Source: Motilimonas pumila
GTDB taxonomy: Bacteria; Pseudomonadota; Gammaproteobacteria; Enterobacterales; CBDFNC01
DNA: 64,000 nt
Assembly (NCBI RefSeq): GCF_003596335.1
Contig: NZ_QZCH01000003.1
Location: 1 to 64,000, forward strand
Reading direction: 5' to 3'
In this document: positions 53,882-63,722 of the stretch, one piece after another
Layout of the letters: each line of letters starts with the position of its first letter
How positions within the stretch are numbered: the stretch's first letter is position 1
Made by a program: the position numbers and the translations under genes
Notes under the pieces: generated by a model
Seen by the model: the letters and a program-made list of their open reading frames with translations, nothing else
Databases searched by the model: none
What the model was told of the DNA's origin: nothing

Positions 53882-54326
53882 TATCAGTCAACTGGCAGGC
53901 CTGATTATGCCTGAGCAAGTTTCTTGGTGGCCACTTGCCATAGGTTGGTGGTGGTTGTTGAGTGCTATTTTTATTTGCTCGTGCTTTGTCGCTATGCGCA
54001 GATGGCATCGCTGGCAGCAGTCTTCTTATCGGCGAGAAGCTGTGGCACAAGTCGAGCAGTTATCGCAGCAGCAAGCCGCGCAGCTGCCCACCATTTTAGG
54101 CAAGGTATACACGGTGAGCTTGCATCATGTGTGCGCTGCAAAATGGCCCAGCAGTGTGCTGGAGTATTTGCAGCAGCAGCATGCACTGCCTGCGGAGCAG
54201 CAATCTCTACTGCAGCGGATTGCCTTTCAAGCCCCCGAGCGCTGGAGCATGACAGCTGATGGGTTTGAGCAGCTGAAACAGACGACTGTCGCTTGGATTA
54301 AGGAACACCGCATTGAGCCTATTTGA
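53874..54326 (+). CDS. DUF4381 membrane protein
   Basis: The 150-residue product has one membrane helix (about 20-41, PLAIGWWWLLSAIFICSCF) and a cytoplasmic helical part. The opening LAGLIMPEQVSWWPLAIGWW is characteristic of DUF4381, a constant member of MoxR/Bat operons of gammaproteobacteria. A poly-G ribosome site (GGGGGGC) lies upstream. It overlaps the DUF58 gene by 8 nt and BatA by 14 nt. The function is unknown but is presumably in the same membrane complex. Confidence 0.88.
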   Translation: MDDISQLAGLIMPEQVSWWPLAIGWWWLLSAIFICSCFVAMRRWHRWQQSSYRREAVAQVEQLSQQQAAQLPTILGKVYTVSLHHVCAAKWPSSVLEYLQQQHALPAEQQSLLQRIAFQAPERWSMTADGFEQLKQTTVAWIKEHRIEPI

Positions 54327-55362
54327 TTGGTGGCAGGCTTTGGCAATTGAGTGGCAGTATCCTTGGGTCATCTTGGCTTTACCTTTGCCATGGTTGATGG
54401 TGCGCTTAAGCAAAGAGTATAAACAGCCAGGAGCGGCGCTTTTTGTGCCTTTTTATGACCGTATTATTGCTGCGACAGGCTCGCACCATGATAGTGGTGA
54501 TGAAGTAAAACAGCGTAATAACTGGCAAACCTTAGCCTTATACAGCACTTGGCTGGCCTTGATTGTCAGCCTTGCTAGGCCAGTACTGCTGGCGCAGCCT
54601 ATTGTCACTCAAAGCACTGCTCGGGACTTAATGGTAGCGATTGATTTATCACAGTCGATGGAGCAACAAGATTATACCCTGGCTTTACCCGGTCAAGAGC
54701 AAGTGAGCAAGGTTTCTCGCATCACGGCGCTGCGCCAGTTATTGCTCCAGTTTGCTGAGCAACGAAAAGGTGACCGGCTTGGCCTTATCGTTTTTGGGTC
54801 TGGGGCCTATCTGCAAGTGCCATTTACCGCAGATATTGAGTTGTGGCAGCAGCTATTACAACAAATGGATACCCGTTTGGCGGGGCCTGCCACCGCGATA
54901 GGTGATGCCATTGGTTTAAGCATTCGGGCGTTTGCTGACTCTAATACCAAACAAAAGCTGCTGTTGTTAGTGACAGATGGCAGTGACACCAGTTCGCGTC
55001 TTGATCCGATAGATGCTGCTCGGGTAGCCGGTATTGAGGGCATTCAGGTGTATACCTTAGGCATGGGCGATAAAAATACCCAAGGCGATGACAAGGTAGA
55101 CTTTGACAGTCTCGAAAAAATTGCCGCCATCAGCAATGGTAAATCTTACGTCGCGGCAGACAGCCAAGCGTTAGCGCAGGTATTGACGGACATAAATCAA
55201 TTAGTGCCAGCGCAATATCAACAAACCACTTATCAACCCAAAGTAGACCTCTTTATGTGGTTGATGGGGCCGGTGCTGAGCTTTTATATTGCAGTTTGGC
55301 TAGGACTCAGTGCTCGCCAATATTGGCGTTCAAGGCGACAGGAGCAAGCCCATGTGGAGTGA
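54313..55362 (+). CDS. BatA-like VWA-domain membrane protein
   Basis: The 349-residue product has N-terminal membrane segments (about 15-30 and 75-95), a VWA domain with the metal-ion-dependent adhesion motif DLSQS (about residue 114-118) and TDGSDT, and a C-terminal membrane segment (about 315-335). This is the standard BatA layout. TTG 54313 is the start: AAGGAA lies 9 nt upstream and the frame overlaps the DUF4381 end by 14 nt. BatB/C follows with an 11-nt overlap. Function is inferred from family: assembly or stress-protective complex at the inner membrane. Confidence 0.93.
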   Translation: MSLFDWWQALAIEWQYPWVILALPLPWLMVRLSKEYKQPGAALFVPFYDRIIAATGSHHDSGDEVKQRNNWQTLALYSTWLALIVSLARPVLLAQPIVTQSTARDLMVAIDLSQSMEQQDYTLALPGQEQVSKVSRITALRQLLLQFAEQRKGDRLGLIVFGSGAYLQVPFTADIELWQQLLQQMDTRLAGPATAIGDAIGLSIRAFADSNTKQKLLLLVTDGSDTSSRLDPIDAARVAGIEGIQVYTLGMGDKNTQGDDKVDFDSLEKIAAISNGKSYVAADSQALAQVLTDINQLVPAQYQQTTYQPKVDLFMWLMGPVLSFYIAVWLGLSARQYWRSRRQEQAHVE

Positions 55363-56935
55363 TTTGGTGTGGCAGCAGCCGGCGTGGTTTTTGCTGACAC
55401 TGCCGATTGCGGGGGTCATGTTGATGCTTTGGTTGAGCTATCAAAAACAACTTAGCTTGGCCGGTCAGGGGATCATTGCACCGCATTTAGCTCGGGTGTT
55501 TTCAGTGCAAGGGCGACGAACTAATCAAGGCTTGCCTATCGTGCTCACTTTGCTGGGGACGGCTTGTATTGTCACGGCACTCGCCGGTCCGAGCGTCCCT
55601 GTGGGCAATAAGCAAAGCTCGGATGTCCCTTTAGTCGTGGCATTTGACTTGTCTGACTCCATGACCCAAACCGGTTCGGGCTTATCTGCTTTGGAGCAAG
55701 GCCAAAGCTTGCTGAACCAATTGTTACAACAGGGCGTGAACAGGCCAGTGAGCTTAATGGCTTATGCTGGCAGTGCCCATGCTGTCTTGCCGCCAACTAA
55801 GCAACTGGCATTGGTACAACTCTACTTAAGTTATCTATCGCCAGAAGTGATGCCGCAACAAGGCAGCAACCTTAGTACCATCATGGCCAATATTGCTGAG
55901 TTAAAAAACCTTAAAGAGGATGGCTTTGACTTATTAGTCTTCACCGATGGTGGCGCCGTGGATAGCGAGAAATTTAACGCGTTTTTAAGTCAGTATAAAG
56001 CGCAAGGCGCCATCGTTTGGCTGGGACATACCGTCCCAACCGCACCTTTGAGTGAGCTTAACCTTCAAGAGGTTAGTGGAGTGGATATTTCTGCGAGCCT
56101 CAGTCGAAAAGTGGCAGCGCTTAACCAGCGCCACCGTGGCAGTGGCGAGCAAATGATTAATTTAGGTTACTGGCTGTTGATACCGTTTGCGTTAATTTTA
56201 CTGTATTTCTTTCGCCCGGGCTTTAATTTGCATTGGGCTTATTCATTGTTGCTGGCCGCTAGCTTGATGCCGCCGCCGGCCCAAGCTGCTTGGCTTGATT
56301 GGTGGCTAACCCCAGATCAACAAGGGGCATATTTCTATCGCCAAGGTGAGTTTGAACAAGCAGCGCAACATTTTGCTGATCCACAGTGGCGAGGCGCAGC
56401 TTTAGTCGCGGCTAAAAAATACCCTGAAGCGATACAAGTTTATCAACAAAGCCAAGATGTCACTGGCTTATATAACTTAGCGACGGCTTACGCCAAAGCG
56501 CGTAATTATCAACGGGCATTAGACTTATATCAGTTGGTGCAGCAAATCGAACCTGACACAGACGTCGGCCAAAAAGCGCAAAAAAACAGCGTGATTATTA
56601 CGCGCTTGATCGATGAAATTCAGCGCATGTCTGAAAGCCAGCAAGAAGAAAATCCCGATCCTAAAAGCATTGACCCGGATGAAATGACTGACACCAGTTT
56701 AGGCGCAGATAAACAAAGAGTGGGTAAAATAGAAGTTAAGGTAGAGCAGCTTTCGGTGGACGAAATATTGGCCAATGAAGGTAAAAAAGAGCAATGGCTA
56801 CGGGATATTAGCCGTGACCCTAAGCAATTTCTTGCCGCTAAATTTCAGGCCGATTATCAGCAGCAATTAGCTGCCAACACCACGGGCGATACAGAGCAAA
56901 CCCAAGACGCAGCGCAAGGAGCCGTTGATGAGTAA
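55352..56935 (+). CDS. BatB-BatC fusion: VWA domain plus TPR
   Basis: The 527-residue protein has N-terminal membrane segments, a VWA domain with MIDAS DLSDS (about residue 94-98) and TDGGA, a further membrane helix (about 272-290) and a signal-like hydrophobic stretch (about 296-315). TPR repeats follow (EFEQAAQHFADPQWRGAALVAA, then TGLYNLATAYAKARNYQRALDLYQL) and a charged, Glu/Asp-rich tail. In other bacteria the VWA and TPR parts are separate BatB and BatC proteins; here they are fused. ATG 55352 has AGGAG upstream, so an earlier in-frame TTG is less likely. Confidence 0.92.
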   Translation: MWSDLVWQQPAWFLLTLPIAGVMLMLWLSYQKQLSLAGQGIIAPHLARVFSVQGRRTNQGLPIVLTLLGTACIVTALAGPSVPVGNKQSSDVPLVVAFDLSDSMTQTGSGLSALEQGQSLLNQLLQQGVNRPVSLMAYAGSAHAVLPPTKQLALVQLYLSYLSPEVMPQQGSNLSTIMANIAELKNLKEDGFDLLVFTDGGAVDSEKFNAFLSQYKAQGAIVWLGHTVPTAPLSELNLQEVSGVDISASLSRKVAALNQRHRGSGEQMINLGYWLLIPFALILLYFFRPGFNLHWAYSLLLAASLMPPPAQAAWLDWWLTPDQQGAYFYRQGEFEQAAQHFADPQWRGAALVAAKKYPEAIQVYQQSQDVTGLYNLATAYAKARNYQRALDLYQLVQQIEPDTDVGQKAQKNSVIITRLIDEIQRMSESQQEENPDPKSIDPDEMTDTSLGADKQRVGKIEVKVEQLSVDEILANEGKKEQWLRDISRDPKQFLAAKFQADYQQQLAANTTGDTEQTQDAAQGAVDE

Positions 56936-58112
56936 GGTCTCTCTTTATTGGTGGCTGATGATACTTGCTTGTGGCTTACTGATGCCTTTAGCAGATGCCG
57001 AAGGCAATGAGAGTGCAACTAGTACCGCAAGCCAAAACGCAAGGTTAACGCAGGAGGCTGCTCCCGTTCAAGCATGGGTCGATGTTGAACTTAAACAGCG
57101 CCATCCCGTAGTGGGACAAAGCTTGACCTTGGTTTATGACGTTTATGTGCCGGGGTACTTCAATGGCGCTACCGAGTTTAGCCTTGCCTCACTGAGTCAT
57201 GCTCGGTTGCAGCAACGCTCGCAGTTTGCAATTAATGGGGCTAAAACCATGCATGGCGTGCAATACGCTTCGCAGCGCTGGGAAATCACGGTGATCCCAG
57301 AGCAAGCTGGCTTAATAACCATTCCCACGCAAAGCTTCAAGGTGAAATTTATTAACGCTGCTGGTCAGGCGCAGCAGGTAAATGTTCAAGCCCAAGCGAT
57401 GGACATTTTTGCCTATGTCCCCTCAGAACTGGCCCAGCAAAAAAACTATTTTGTAGCCAGTGATGTGAGCTTGAAGCAGAGCTGGTCAGCTCCCAAAGCA
57501 GATTATCAAGTGGGCGATATAATCCGCCGCGAAGTCACGGTGAAAGCCAGTGATATTAGCAGTATTCAATTGCCCCATTTCCAGCCACTGGTTCCTCGAG
57601 GAATCCGCGTGACCCAATTAGAGCCAAGCCTCAAAGACAGCAATAATCGCGGCCAACAAAGCGCGACGATGACCTTAGTCTTGCAATACCACATAGCGCA
57701 AGCGGGCCGATATCAATTGGGCGGTGAAACGATAACCTGGTGGCAGCTAGATCAAGGTTTACAACAAAAATCGTTTAAAACACAACAATTTGAAGTACCG
57801 GGTTTCACTTTACAGTGGATCTGGTCAATACTGGCGATAGTCATTTTTTTATTATGTTTATCAGCCTGTTATTGGCTATATCTCAAATACAAGCGAAGTT
57901 TGACTGGGCGCATTAAGCACGCCTATCACCAGCAGCAGTGGTCGCGTTTGATAGCTCTTTTGTATCAGCGTGCTGATCGGCGCGGTGTGTTAGCCCAATT
58001 AAAACGCTTACCGGGAGGGCAGTGGCTGGTGCCATTATTTTCTCAAGAGTATGGTGCGGCGCAATATCAGCTGAGCGAGACAGAAAAAAAACAATTAAAA
58101 AAGATCTGCTAA
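56928..58112 (+). CDS. BatD-like oxygen tolerance protein
   Basis: The 394-residue product has a signal peptide, two Ig-like BatD domains (VDVELKQRHPVVGQSLTLVYDVYV and ...YQVGDIIRREVTVKASDI) and a C-terminal membrane helix (about 300-322) with a cytoplasmic tail. That matches the BatD family, named from aerotolerance genes of Bacteroides. ATG 56928 has AAGGAG 6 nt upstream and overlaps the BatB/C end by 8 nt. The cytochrome gene begins 10 nt after its stop. Confidence 0.9.
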   Translation: MSKVSLYWWLMILACGLLMPLADAEGNESATSTASQNARLTQEAAPVQAWVDVELKQRHPVVGQSLTLVYDVYVPGYFNGATEFSLASLSHARLQQRSQFAINGAKTMHGVQYASQRWEITVIPEQAGLITIPTQSFKVKFINAAGQAQQVNVQAQAMDIFAYVPSELAQQKNYFVASDVSLKQSWSAPKADYQVGDIIRREVTVKASDISSIQLPHFQPLVPRGIRVTQLEPSLKDSNNRGQQSATMTLVLQYHIAQAGRYQLGGETITWWQLDQGLQQKSFKTQQFEVPGFTLQWIWSILAIVIFLLCLSACYWLYLKYKRSLTGRIKHAYHQQQWSRLIALLYQRADRRGVLAQLKRLPGGQWLVPLFSQEYGAAQYQLSETEKKQLKKIC

Positions 58113-58122
58113 GTGAGCTTGC

Positions 58123-60282
58123 ATGCTGTTGATTCGACCCGTTATCGCCTTGTTGTGTTGGGTAGGCCTTGTTGTTCCCGTTGTTGCTGATGACCTAAGT
58201 TACGTTGGCAACGCCAGTTGTGGTGAGTGTCACGCTGAGCAAATGCAGCTTTGGCAGGGGTCTCACCATGCCAAAGCGATGCAAGCCGCGACGTCTAAAA
58301 CCGTATTAGGGGACTTTAATCAAACCCGATTTGAAGGCGCGGGGGGGTGGACCGAGTTCAATCAAGACGAAAAGGGGTACTACCTTACCACCGGCCCTTT
58401 AGGCCAAGCGGGTAAGCGGTTTGAGGTGCCTTACGTGTTTGGCTATTATCCTTTGCAGCAGGTATTGGTAGATATAGGCCAAGGCCGCTTACAGGCGTAT
58501 ACCGTGGCTTGGGATGCCAGGCCGAAAGATGAAGGTGGGCAGCGTTGGTATAGCCTTTATCAAGACACCCACAGTCACGCGTCACCTTTCTATTGGCAAG
58601 GGCAATTTAACAACTGGAACGCCCGCTGCGCGCAATGTCACTCCACCGATTTACAGCGTGGTTATGATGTCGCTACCGACAGTTATCATACGCAATGGAG
58701 CGAGATTAACGTGAGTTGTGAGGCCTGCCACGGCAAAGCTTCTAATCATGTGAAATTAAAGCAAGCCAATAAAGAGGCCGTGAATTCAGGCTTTGCCAAA
58801 GCGCAATTCAAGCAAGGTTTGTGGGCTTTTAGTCCTGACCAACTGACGGCGAAATTAGTTGGCTCCAAGCCTGCAACCATAGAGCATGGTCAACCTGGAC
58901 AATGCATTGCTTGTCATAGTCGCCGTGTGGCCATCACAGATGGCAATGATCCCAGCCAGTTTAACCAAGATTACATCCCCCGTTTAGCGCTTCCGGATTT
59001 GTATCACAGTGACGGCCAAATTCTGGATGAGGTCTATATATATGGCTCATTTAGTCAGAGTAAAATGGCCGCCGCTGGCGTGGTGTGCAGTGATTGTCAC
59101 GACCCTCACAGTGCGAAAGTGAAAATGCTGGATAACAACCTTTGCGCTCAATGTCATTTACCCACCGAATACGATACCCCAAAGCACACTTTACACGAAG
59201 CAGATTCAACCGGTGGCGTGTGTATTGATTGCCATATGCCGTCGCAGCGATACATGGGGGTGGATGATCGTCGCGACCACAGTTTTAAAGTACCTAACCC
59301 TTGGGTCAGTGAAGCGCTCGACACGCCAGATGTTTGTTTAAATTGTCATCAGGATAAAGACAGTGCTTGGTCGCAGCAAATACTCAAAGATAAAAAAGCC
59401 AAAGTATTTGGTCATTATGATGACATAGGCTCTGCGTTGTTGTTGGCGCAAACCGATGCCATCAAAGGTCAGGCTCACCTTGCTCAACTGATAAAAGACG
59501 AACAACAGCCGCCGATGCGGCGTGCGGTATTGCTGAGCCACTTAGACTTATCTTCGGTCAGCCATTTAGAGGTGTTACATAGCGCAGCTAATAGCGAGCA
59601 AACGCTAGTAAAATTGGGTGTTATTAGTGCTTTGGAAAGCGCGCCTTCTAACGTGCAAGTGCAAATTGGCTTTGGCCTTTTGTATGACCAAGACAAAAAC
59701 GTACGGATGCAAGCAATGCGCCTGCTTGCGCCACTGTTTCGTCGTGAAGTGCCCGCAAAGGCTCAACAAAAATTGCAACAAGTGGTCACCGAAGCCATTA
59801 CCACCTATCAAGGTCAGCAAGATTTATTGTCAGCGCAATTAGCGTTAGCAGACATTGCTTACAAGGTGGGTCAGTTGCCCCAAGCACAGCTTCATTATGA
59901 AAATGCGCTGCAGCTGCAACCGCAATTTTTGCCTGCAAAGTTAAACTTGGCCAGTATTCTTCGCGAGCAAGGTCAGTTAGCGCTTGCCAGTCAGTTATTA
60001 AACGATATTTTATCAATCGAGCCAGAGCATGCGATGGCGCTGCATAATTTAGGATTGGTATACACTATAGAGAAACGCTGGTCGCAAGCGTTGCCAGCGC
60101 TGGCAAAGGCCGCTCAACTAGAGCCGCAACATCCACGATTTGGCTTTGTCTATTTACTGGCCCTTGAAGCGGCAGGGGAAATAACGACTGCTCAAGAACA
60201 ATTAGCTCGGCTCCAAGCATTGACGCCAGACGATCCGGCTTTGCAAAAGGTAAAACAGCGGCTCTCTCATGCCGCCCCCTAA
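58123..60282 (+). CDS. Octaheme c-type cytochrome with TPR domain
   Basis: The 719-residue exported protein (signal cleavage near VVA|DDL) has eight CxxCH motifs: CGECH, CAQCH, CEACH, CIACH, CSDCH, CAQCH, CIDCH and CLNCH, all within about the first 410 residues. HEAT-like helices and three to four TPR units (QLPQAQLHYENALQLQPQFLPAKLNLASIL) follow. The heme domain is like NrfA/octaheme reductases in spacing but lacks the CxxCK of NrfA. It begins 10 nt after batD and is the last gene of the operon. A periplasmic electron carrier or reductase role is likely; the substrate is unknown. Confidence 0.92.
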   Translation: MLLIRPVIALLCWVGLVVPVVADDLSYVGNASCGECHAEQMQLWQGSHHAKAMQAATSKTVLGDFNQTRFEGAGGWTEFNQDEKGYYLTTGPLGQAGKRFEVPYVFGYYPLQQVLVDIGQGRLQAYTVAWDARPKDEGGQRWYSLYQDTHSHASPFYWQGQFNNWNARCAQCHSTDLQRGYDVATDSYHTQWSEINVSCEACHGKASNHVKLKQANKEAVNSGFAKAQFKQGLWAFSPDQLTAKLVGSKPATIEHGQPGQCIACHSRRVAITDGNDPSQFNQDYIPRLALPDLYHSDGQILDEVYIYGSFSQSKMAAAGVVCSDCHDPHSAKVKMLDNNLCAQCHLPTEYDTPKHTLHEADSTGGVCIDCHMPSQRYMGVDDRRDHSFKVPNPWVSEALDTPDVCLNCHQDKDSAWSQQILKDKKAKVFGHYDDIGSALLLAQTDAIKGQAHLAQLIKDEQQPPMRRAVLLSHLDLSSVSHLEVLHSAANSEQTLVKLGVISALESAPSNVQVQIGFGLLYDQDKNVRMQAMRLLAPLFRREVPAKAQQKLQQVVTEAITTYQGQQDLLSAQLALADIAYKVGQLPQAQLHYENALQLQPQFLPAKLNLASILREQGQLALASQLLNDILSIEPEHAMALHNLGLVYTIEKRWSQALPALAKAAQLEPQHPRFGFVYLLALEAAGEITTAQEQLARLQALTPDDPALQKVKQRLSHAAP

Positions 60283-60314
60283 AATGATAGGTGTAAAACA
60301 ACGAGGATACGACG

Positions 60315-62003
60315 ATGAAAAAAGTGCTTTGCATGACCGCATTAACGGGTCTGTTTGCATGCTTTGGCGCTGCGGCGCAGTCACAACCTAAGTTGGTGCT
60401 GCAAATTACCGTGGACGCATTACGCGGTGACTTAGAGCAGCGTTTTCGTCATAACATGGGGGAGGGGGGATTTAATTATTTACTGGATAAAGGCATTTAT
60501 TACGACAATGCCCATTATCAGCACGCTAACACCGAAACCATAGTTGGCCATGTATCACTAGCCACCGGAGCGCCGCCCAAGGTGCATGGCATGGTGGGAA
60601 ACGTATGGTTTGATCGAGCTGAAAACCGTGCCGTGTATAACATTGAAGATGAGCGTTATCACTTACTCACTTCTGGCGCAGATGTAGACAAAAGCGCAGA
60701 GATTGATTCAACCCAAAAAGTCGCCAAAGGCGACGGACGTTCGCCACTGCCCATGTTGTCGAGCACCTTTAGTGATGAATTAGCGCTGGCTTATAACGGC
60801 CAAAGCAAGGTTTTTGCGGTATCGGTAAAAGACCGAGGCGCGGTATCGTTGGCGGGCCAATATGGCAAAGCATTTTGGTTTTCGAAGTCTGCTGGCGAGT
60901 TTGTTAGCAGTGATTACTATTATCAGCAATATCCTGGCTGGGTTGATGCTTTCAACCAATCGAAGCCATTACAGGGTTATCACGAAAAAAGCTGGCAGCT
61001 GTCGTTAGATCAATCTAAGTATCTGTTTAAAGATGAAAAGGGAACCGATGGAAAAACCGAGTTAGCCGGCTTTGGGACACGATTTCCACACGCTTATGGC
61101 CCAACAACGGATAAGTATTTTACCACTAAGCTGACCTTGAGTCCGGCTGGTGACGAGCTAACTTTGGCATTTACTCAAGCTTTAATTGCCGAGGAGCAAC
61201 TCGGGCAAGATGCAATACCGGATTATTTAGCCGTGAGCTTTTCTTCGAATGATTATGTTATTCATATGTTTGGCCCTTCTAGTTTAGAGGCAGAAGATAA
61301 CTTATTGCGTTTAGATCGCAGCATTGCTCAGTTGCTTAAAACCGTCGACGAAAAAGTGGGCTTAGAACATACTTTAATTGTGCTTTCTGCTGATCATGGT
61401 GCGCCAGATACCCCTTCCTACTTGCAAGCGATGGGAGACCAAAAAGCCGAATACTTTAATTTTCAGCTGTTGGATGCCAAAGTATTATCAGACCTGCTTT
61501 CAAAAGCACTTAATCAAAAAGGAAAATGGGTGGAGCAATACGCTCAACCTTATATTTACCTCGATCACGATCTCGTCAAGCAGCACAAGTTAGACTTAGC
61601 CAAAGTACAGCAAGTTTTGGCCGATAGGTTGAGCCAAGTGCCCAATATCCAATACGCAGTACCCACAAGCCGAATTGTCGACGGTCAGCTAGCCAATACA
61701 AGAGTGATGAATTTGGTGGCCAATAATTATCACCCACAGCGCTCTGGAGATGTGCACCTTATCTTTTCTCCGAATGTTTACATTAATGATCTCGATGGCT
61801 TAAAAGTGGCCTCTGTTCATGGCTCGCCATGGCGATACGATACTTACGTGCCAGTTGTGTTTGCCGGCATGAAATTGGCGCCAGAGCGGGTAAATCGCGC
61901 GGTCACCCCTTATGACATCGCCCCCACTTTGGCCCATTATCTGAAAATCGCACCGCCTAACGGCGCGACAGGCTCAGTATTAGAAGAAGTGGTTGAGCGT
62001 TAG
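60315..62003 (+). CDS. Alkaline-phosphatase-superfamily enzyme (PafA-like)
   Basis: The 562-residue exported enzyme (signal cleavage near AAAQ|S) has the superfamily features LQITVDALRGD (first metal site), ANTETIVGHVSLATGAPP (nucleophile Thr near 78-80), SFSSNDYVIHMFGP and LSADHGAPDTP (metal ligands). This matches the PafA/type I phosphodiesterase branch that removes phosphate from monoesters or diesters. GAGGA precedes the ATG. It lies 32 nt after the cytochrome gene, so it may share the operon. The substrate is inferred only. Confidence 0.88.
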   Translation: MKKVLCMTALTGLFACFGAAAQSQPKLVLQITVDALRGDLEQRFRHNMGEGGFNYLLDKGIYYDNAHYQHANTETIVGHVSLATGAPPKVHGMVGNVWFDRAENRAVYNIEDERYHLLTSGADVDKSAEIDSTQKVAKGDGRSPLPMLSSTFSDELALAYNGQSKVFAVSVKDRGAVSLAGQYGKAFWFSKSAGEFVSSDYYYQQYPGWVDAFNQSKPLQGYHEKSWQLSLDQSKYLFKDEKGTDGKTELAGFGTRFPHAYGPTTDKYFTTKLTLSPAGDELTLAFTQALIAEEQLGQDAIPDYLAVSFSSNDYVIHMFGPSSLEAEDNLLRLDRSIAQLLKTVDEKVGLEHTLIVLSADHGAPDTPSYLQAMGDQKAEYFNFQLLDAKVLSDLLSKALNQKGKWVEQYAQPYIYLDHDLVKQHKLDLAKVQQVLADRLSQVPNIQYAVPTSRIVDGQLANTRVMNLVANNYHPQRSGDVHLIFSPNVYINDLDGLKVASVHGSPWRYDTYVPVVFAGMKLAPERVNRAVTPYDIAPTLAHYLKIAPPNGATGSVLEEVVER

Positions 62004-62266
62004 CTTGCTTAAACATTGGTCGAGTTTCTATCTCTGTCCTTAACCGAGATGATAAAGCGCGATTTTTATTTTTCTTTGATTTTATTAACCCTTTCTCATG
62101 TGGCAGGGGTTTAATACCTTTGCCTCCTGCAAAGGCTAGCAATAATAGTCGCAGTATGGACAGAGTGATTCGATGCTAGGCATCGGTTTACTTCAGGAGT
62201 GGCGAAATTGTCAGGTTTGCTCCCTGCAACTGACATGATTGAAAGTAATAAATTAAAGGAAGAATT

Positions 62267-63679
62267 ATGAACAAAACCCTAGGTGTAATCGCTTGCTCAA
62301 TGCTGACATCGTCAGTTTACGCTAAACAAGTTGAAACCCCATTTACGGCCATGTTTACCACTGGGGAAGTGGTATCGGGAGTCTTATCTTATGACGATGC
62401 TGCACGTATGGATCAATCAGATCAATACTCAGCATTTTTCAAAGATAGCTCAGCAGGCAGTTATATTGAAGTTCAGCTGGGCGGTGAAACGTATCGCGCA
62501 CAAGCATCTGATATGCAACCTTTAGAGATCCATGTACATACTGGTATGGGCGATGGTCGCAGAGACATCATTTTTAATCCTAATCAATCACTGATTAGCC
62601 AGGCTGGTGTATCCATCGGCGGTATGGATATCATAGTGTCAGACGCTGATGGTGCGCGCTCTCAGTTACAGTTGCCGAGTGCTATTGACATCAACCCTGT
62701 TACTGGGCCTGAGCGGTTTAACCCAGGAAATGATTGGGCAGAATTATACTTCATGAATCGCTCGCCAGACAATATTGCCGAGATCAGTGAAATCGGTTCA
62801 TCGGTGTCAGATACTGGCAAAGTCAGTTATCAGTTTGAAGCCGTGGTGGAATTTGCTCAGCAGCCCCCATTTATTCAAAACCAAATTGGAAAGGGCACGA
62901 TCACGTGGGAGAAACACTTACCTAAGGTAAATCAATACGGTGAAACAGGCGTTGAATACGCCGACTATTCTCCTGAAATTACCTTCACAGTTGGTGACTA
63001 CACTTACCAAGTTGATCCAAACTTAATGGATGACAAAGTAACACTTGGCGTTCATGGTACGCCAGAAGGCTTATTACAAGGCGTTCACATGCATTACACC
63101 TATCCACTGCAAGGGGTAGACAGTCAAGGCATGCCAGCACCTGAGCTACTGGATTTTTCTTTGGATATTTTTATTCCACAGCCTAACCAAACTACAGATT
63201 TGAGTGTGCCTTCACAACTGCCTGTATTGACGCCAGACGTTGATGCTCGCATTCATACTCAGGCTGGAGCATTAAAATTGGTTTCATTGGAGAATGTTTC
63301 CGACTTTGTTACGGCAGAGCCTAAGGTATTTATTGAGGTGTTTACTGACTTTCCGGATACTAACTTAGTGGTTCCGGCTAAGGGCGGTAAAGTGGTGTTT
63401 GCAAGAGATGTGATGTTCAAGCAACCACCTATGCCAGCAACACCTGACGAAACATTTACCATCCGTTACGGTGAAAACATCACTTGGCCAAATGGTTTTG
63501 TGTACAACCGAACTGGTTCAAAGAAAGTGGATTTGTTTAAAGCACCGGTAAATGCACCGCTATCATTTTACGTGCCAAAACATTGGCCAGCGGGTAAATA
63601 TGAATACAACATGTATAGCTATGAAGTGGATACAGGCGCAGTGGCGACCAAGACGATTACGTTCACGAAGCTGAAATAA
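62267..63679 (+). CDS. Secreted protein of unknown function (470 aa)
   Basis: The 470-residue product has a signal peptide (cleavage near VYA|KQV) and is otherwise beta-rich, with many Thr, Pro and Gly residues and no cysteine in the mature part. I recognise no catalytic motif. EIHVHTGMGDGRRDIIFNP and GVHMHYTYPLQGVD are notable His-containing stretches but not a known signature. AAAGGAAGAATT precedes the ATG. It is followed by a terminator, and upstream (62004-62266) is a 263-bp gap with no gene. A surface or extracellular role is likely. Confidence 0.8.
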   Translation: MNKTLGVIACSMLTSSVYAKQVETPFTAMFTTGEVVSGVLSYDDAARMDQSDQYSAFFKDSSAGSYIEVQLGGETYRAQASDMQPLEIHVHTGMGDGRRDIIFNPNQSLISQAGVSIGGMDIIVSDADGARSQLQLPSAIDINPVTGPERFNPGNDWAELYFMNRSPDNIAEISEIGSSVSDTGKVSYQFEAVVEFAQQPPFIQNQIGKGTITWEKHLPKVNQYGETGVEYADYSPEITFTVGDYTYQVDPNLMDDKVTLGVHGTPEGLLQGVHMHYTYPLQGVDSQGMPAPELLDFSLDIFIPQPNQTTDLSVPSQLPVLTPDVDARIHTQAGALKLVSLENVSDFVTAEPKVFIEVFTDFPDTNLVVPAKGGKVVFARDVMFKQPPMPATPDETFTIRYGENITWPNGFVYNRTGSKKVDLFKAPVNAPLSFYVPKHWPAGKYEYNMYSYEVDTGAVATKTITFTKLK

Positions 63680-63696
63680 TCTAAGTCACTTGCTTC

Positions 63697-63722
63697 AAGG
63701 CCAGCAATGCTGGTCTTTTTTA
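63697..63722. terminator. Bidirectional terminator
   Basis: AAGGCCAGC-AAT-GCTGGTCTT with a T tract on the right forms a 9-bp stem with one G-T pair. It lies just after the stop at 63679 and touches the thiD stop at 63720-63722. Confidence 0.85.
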
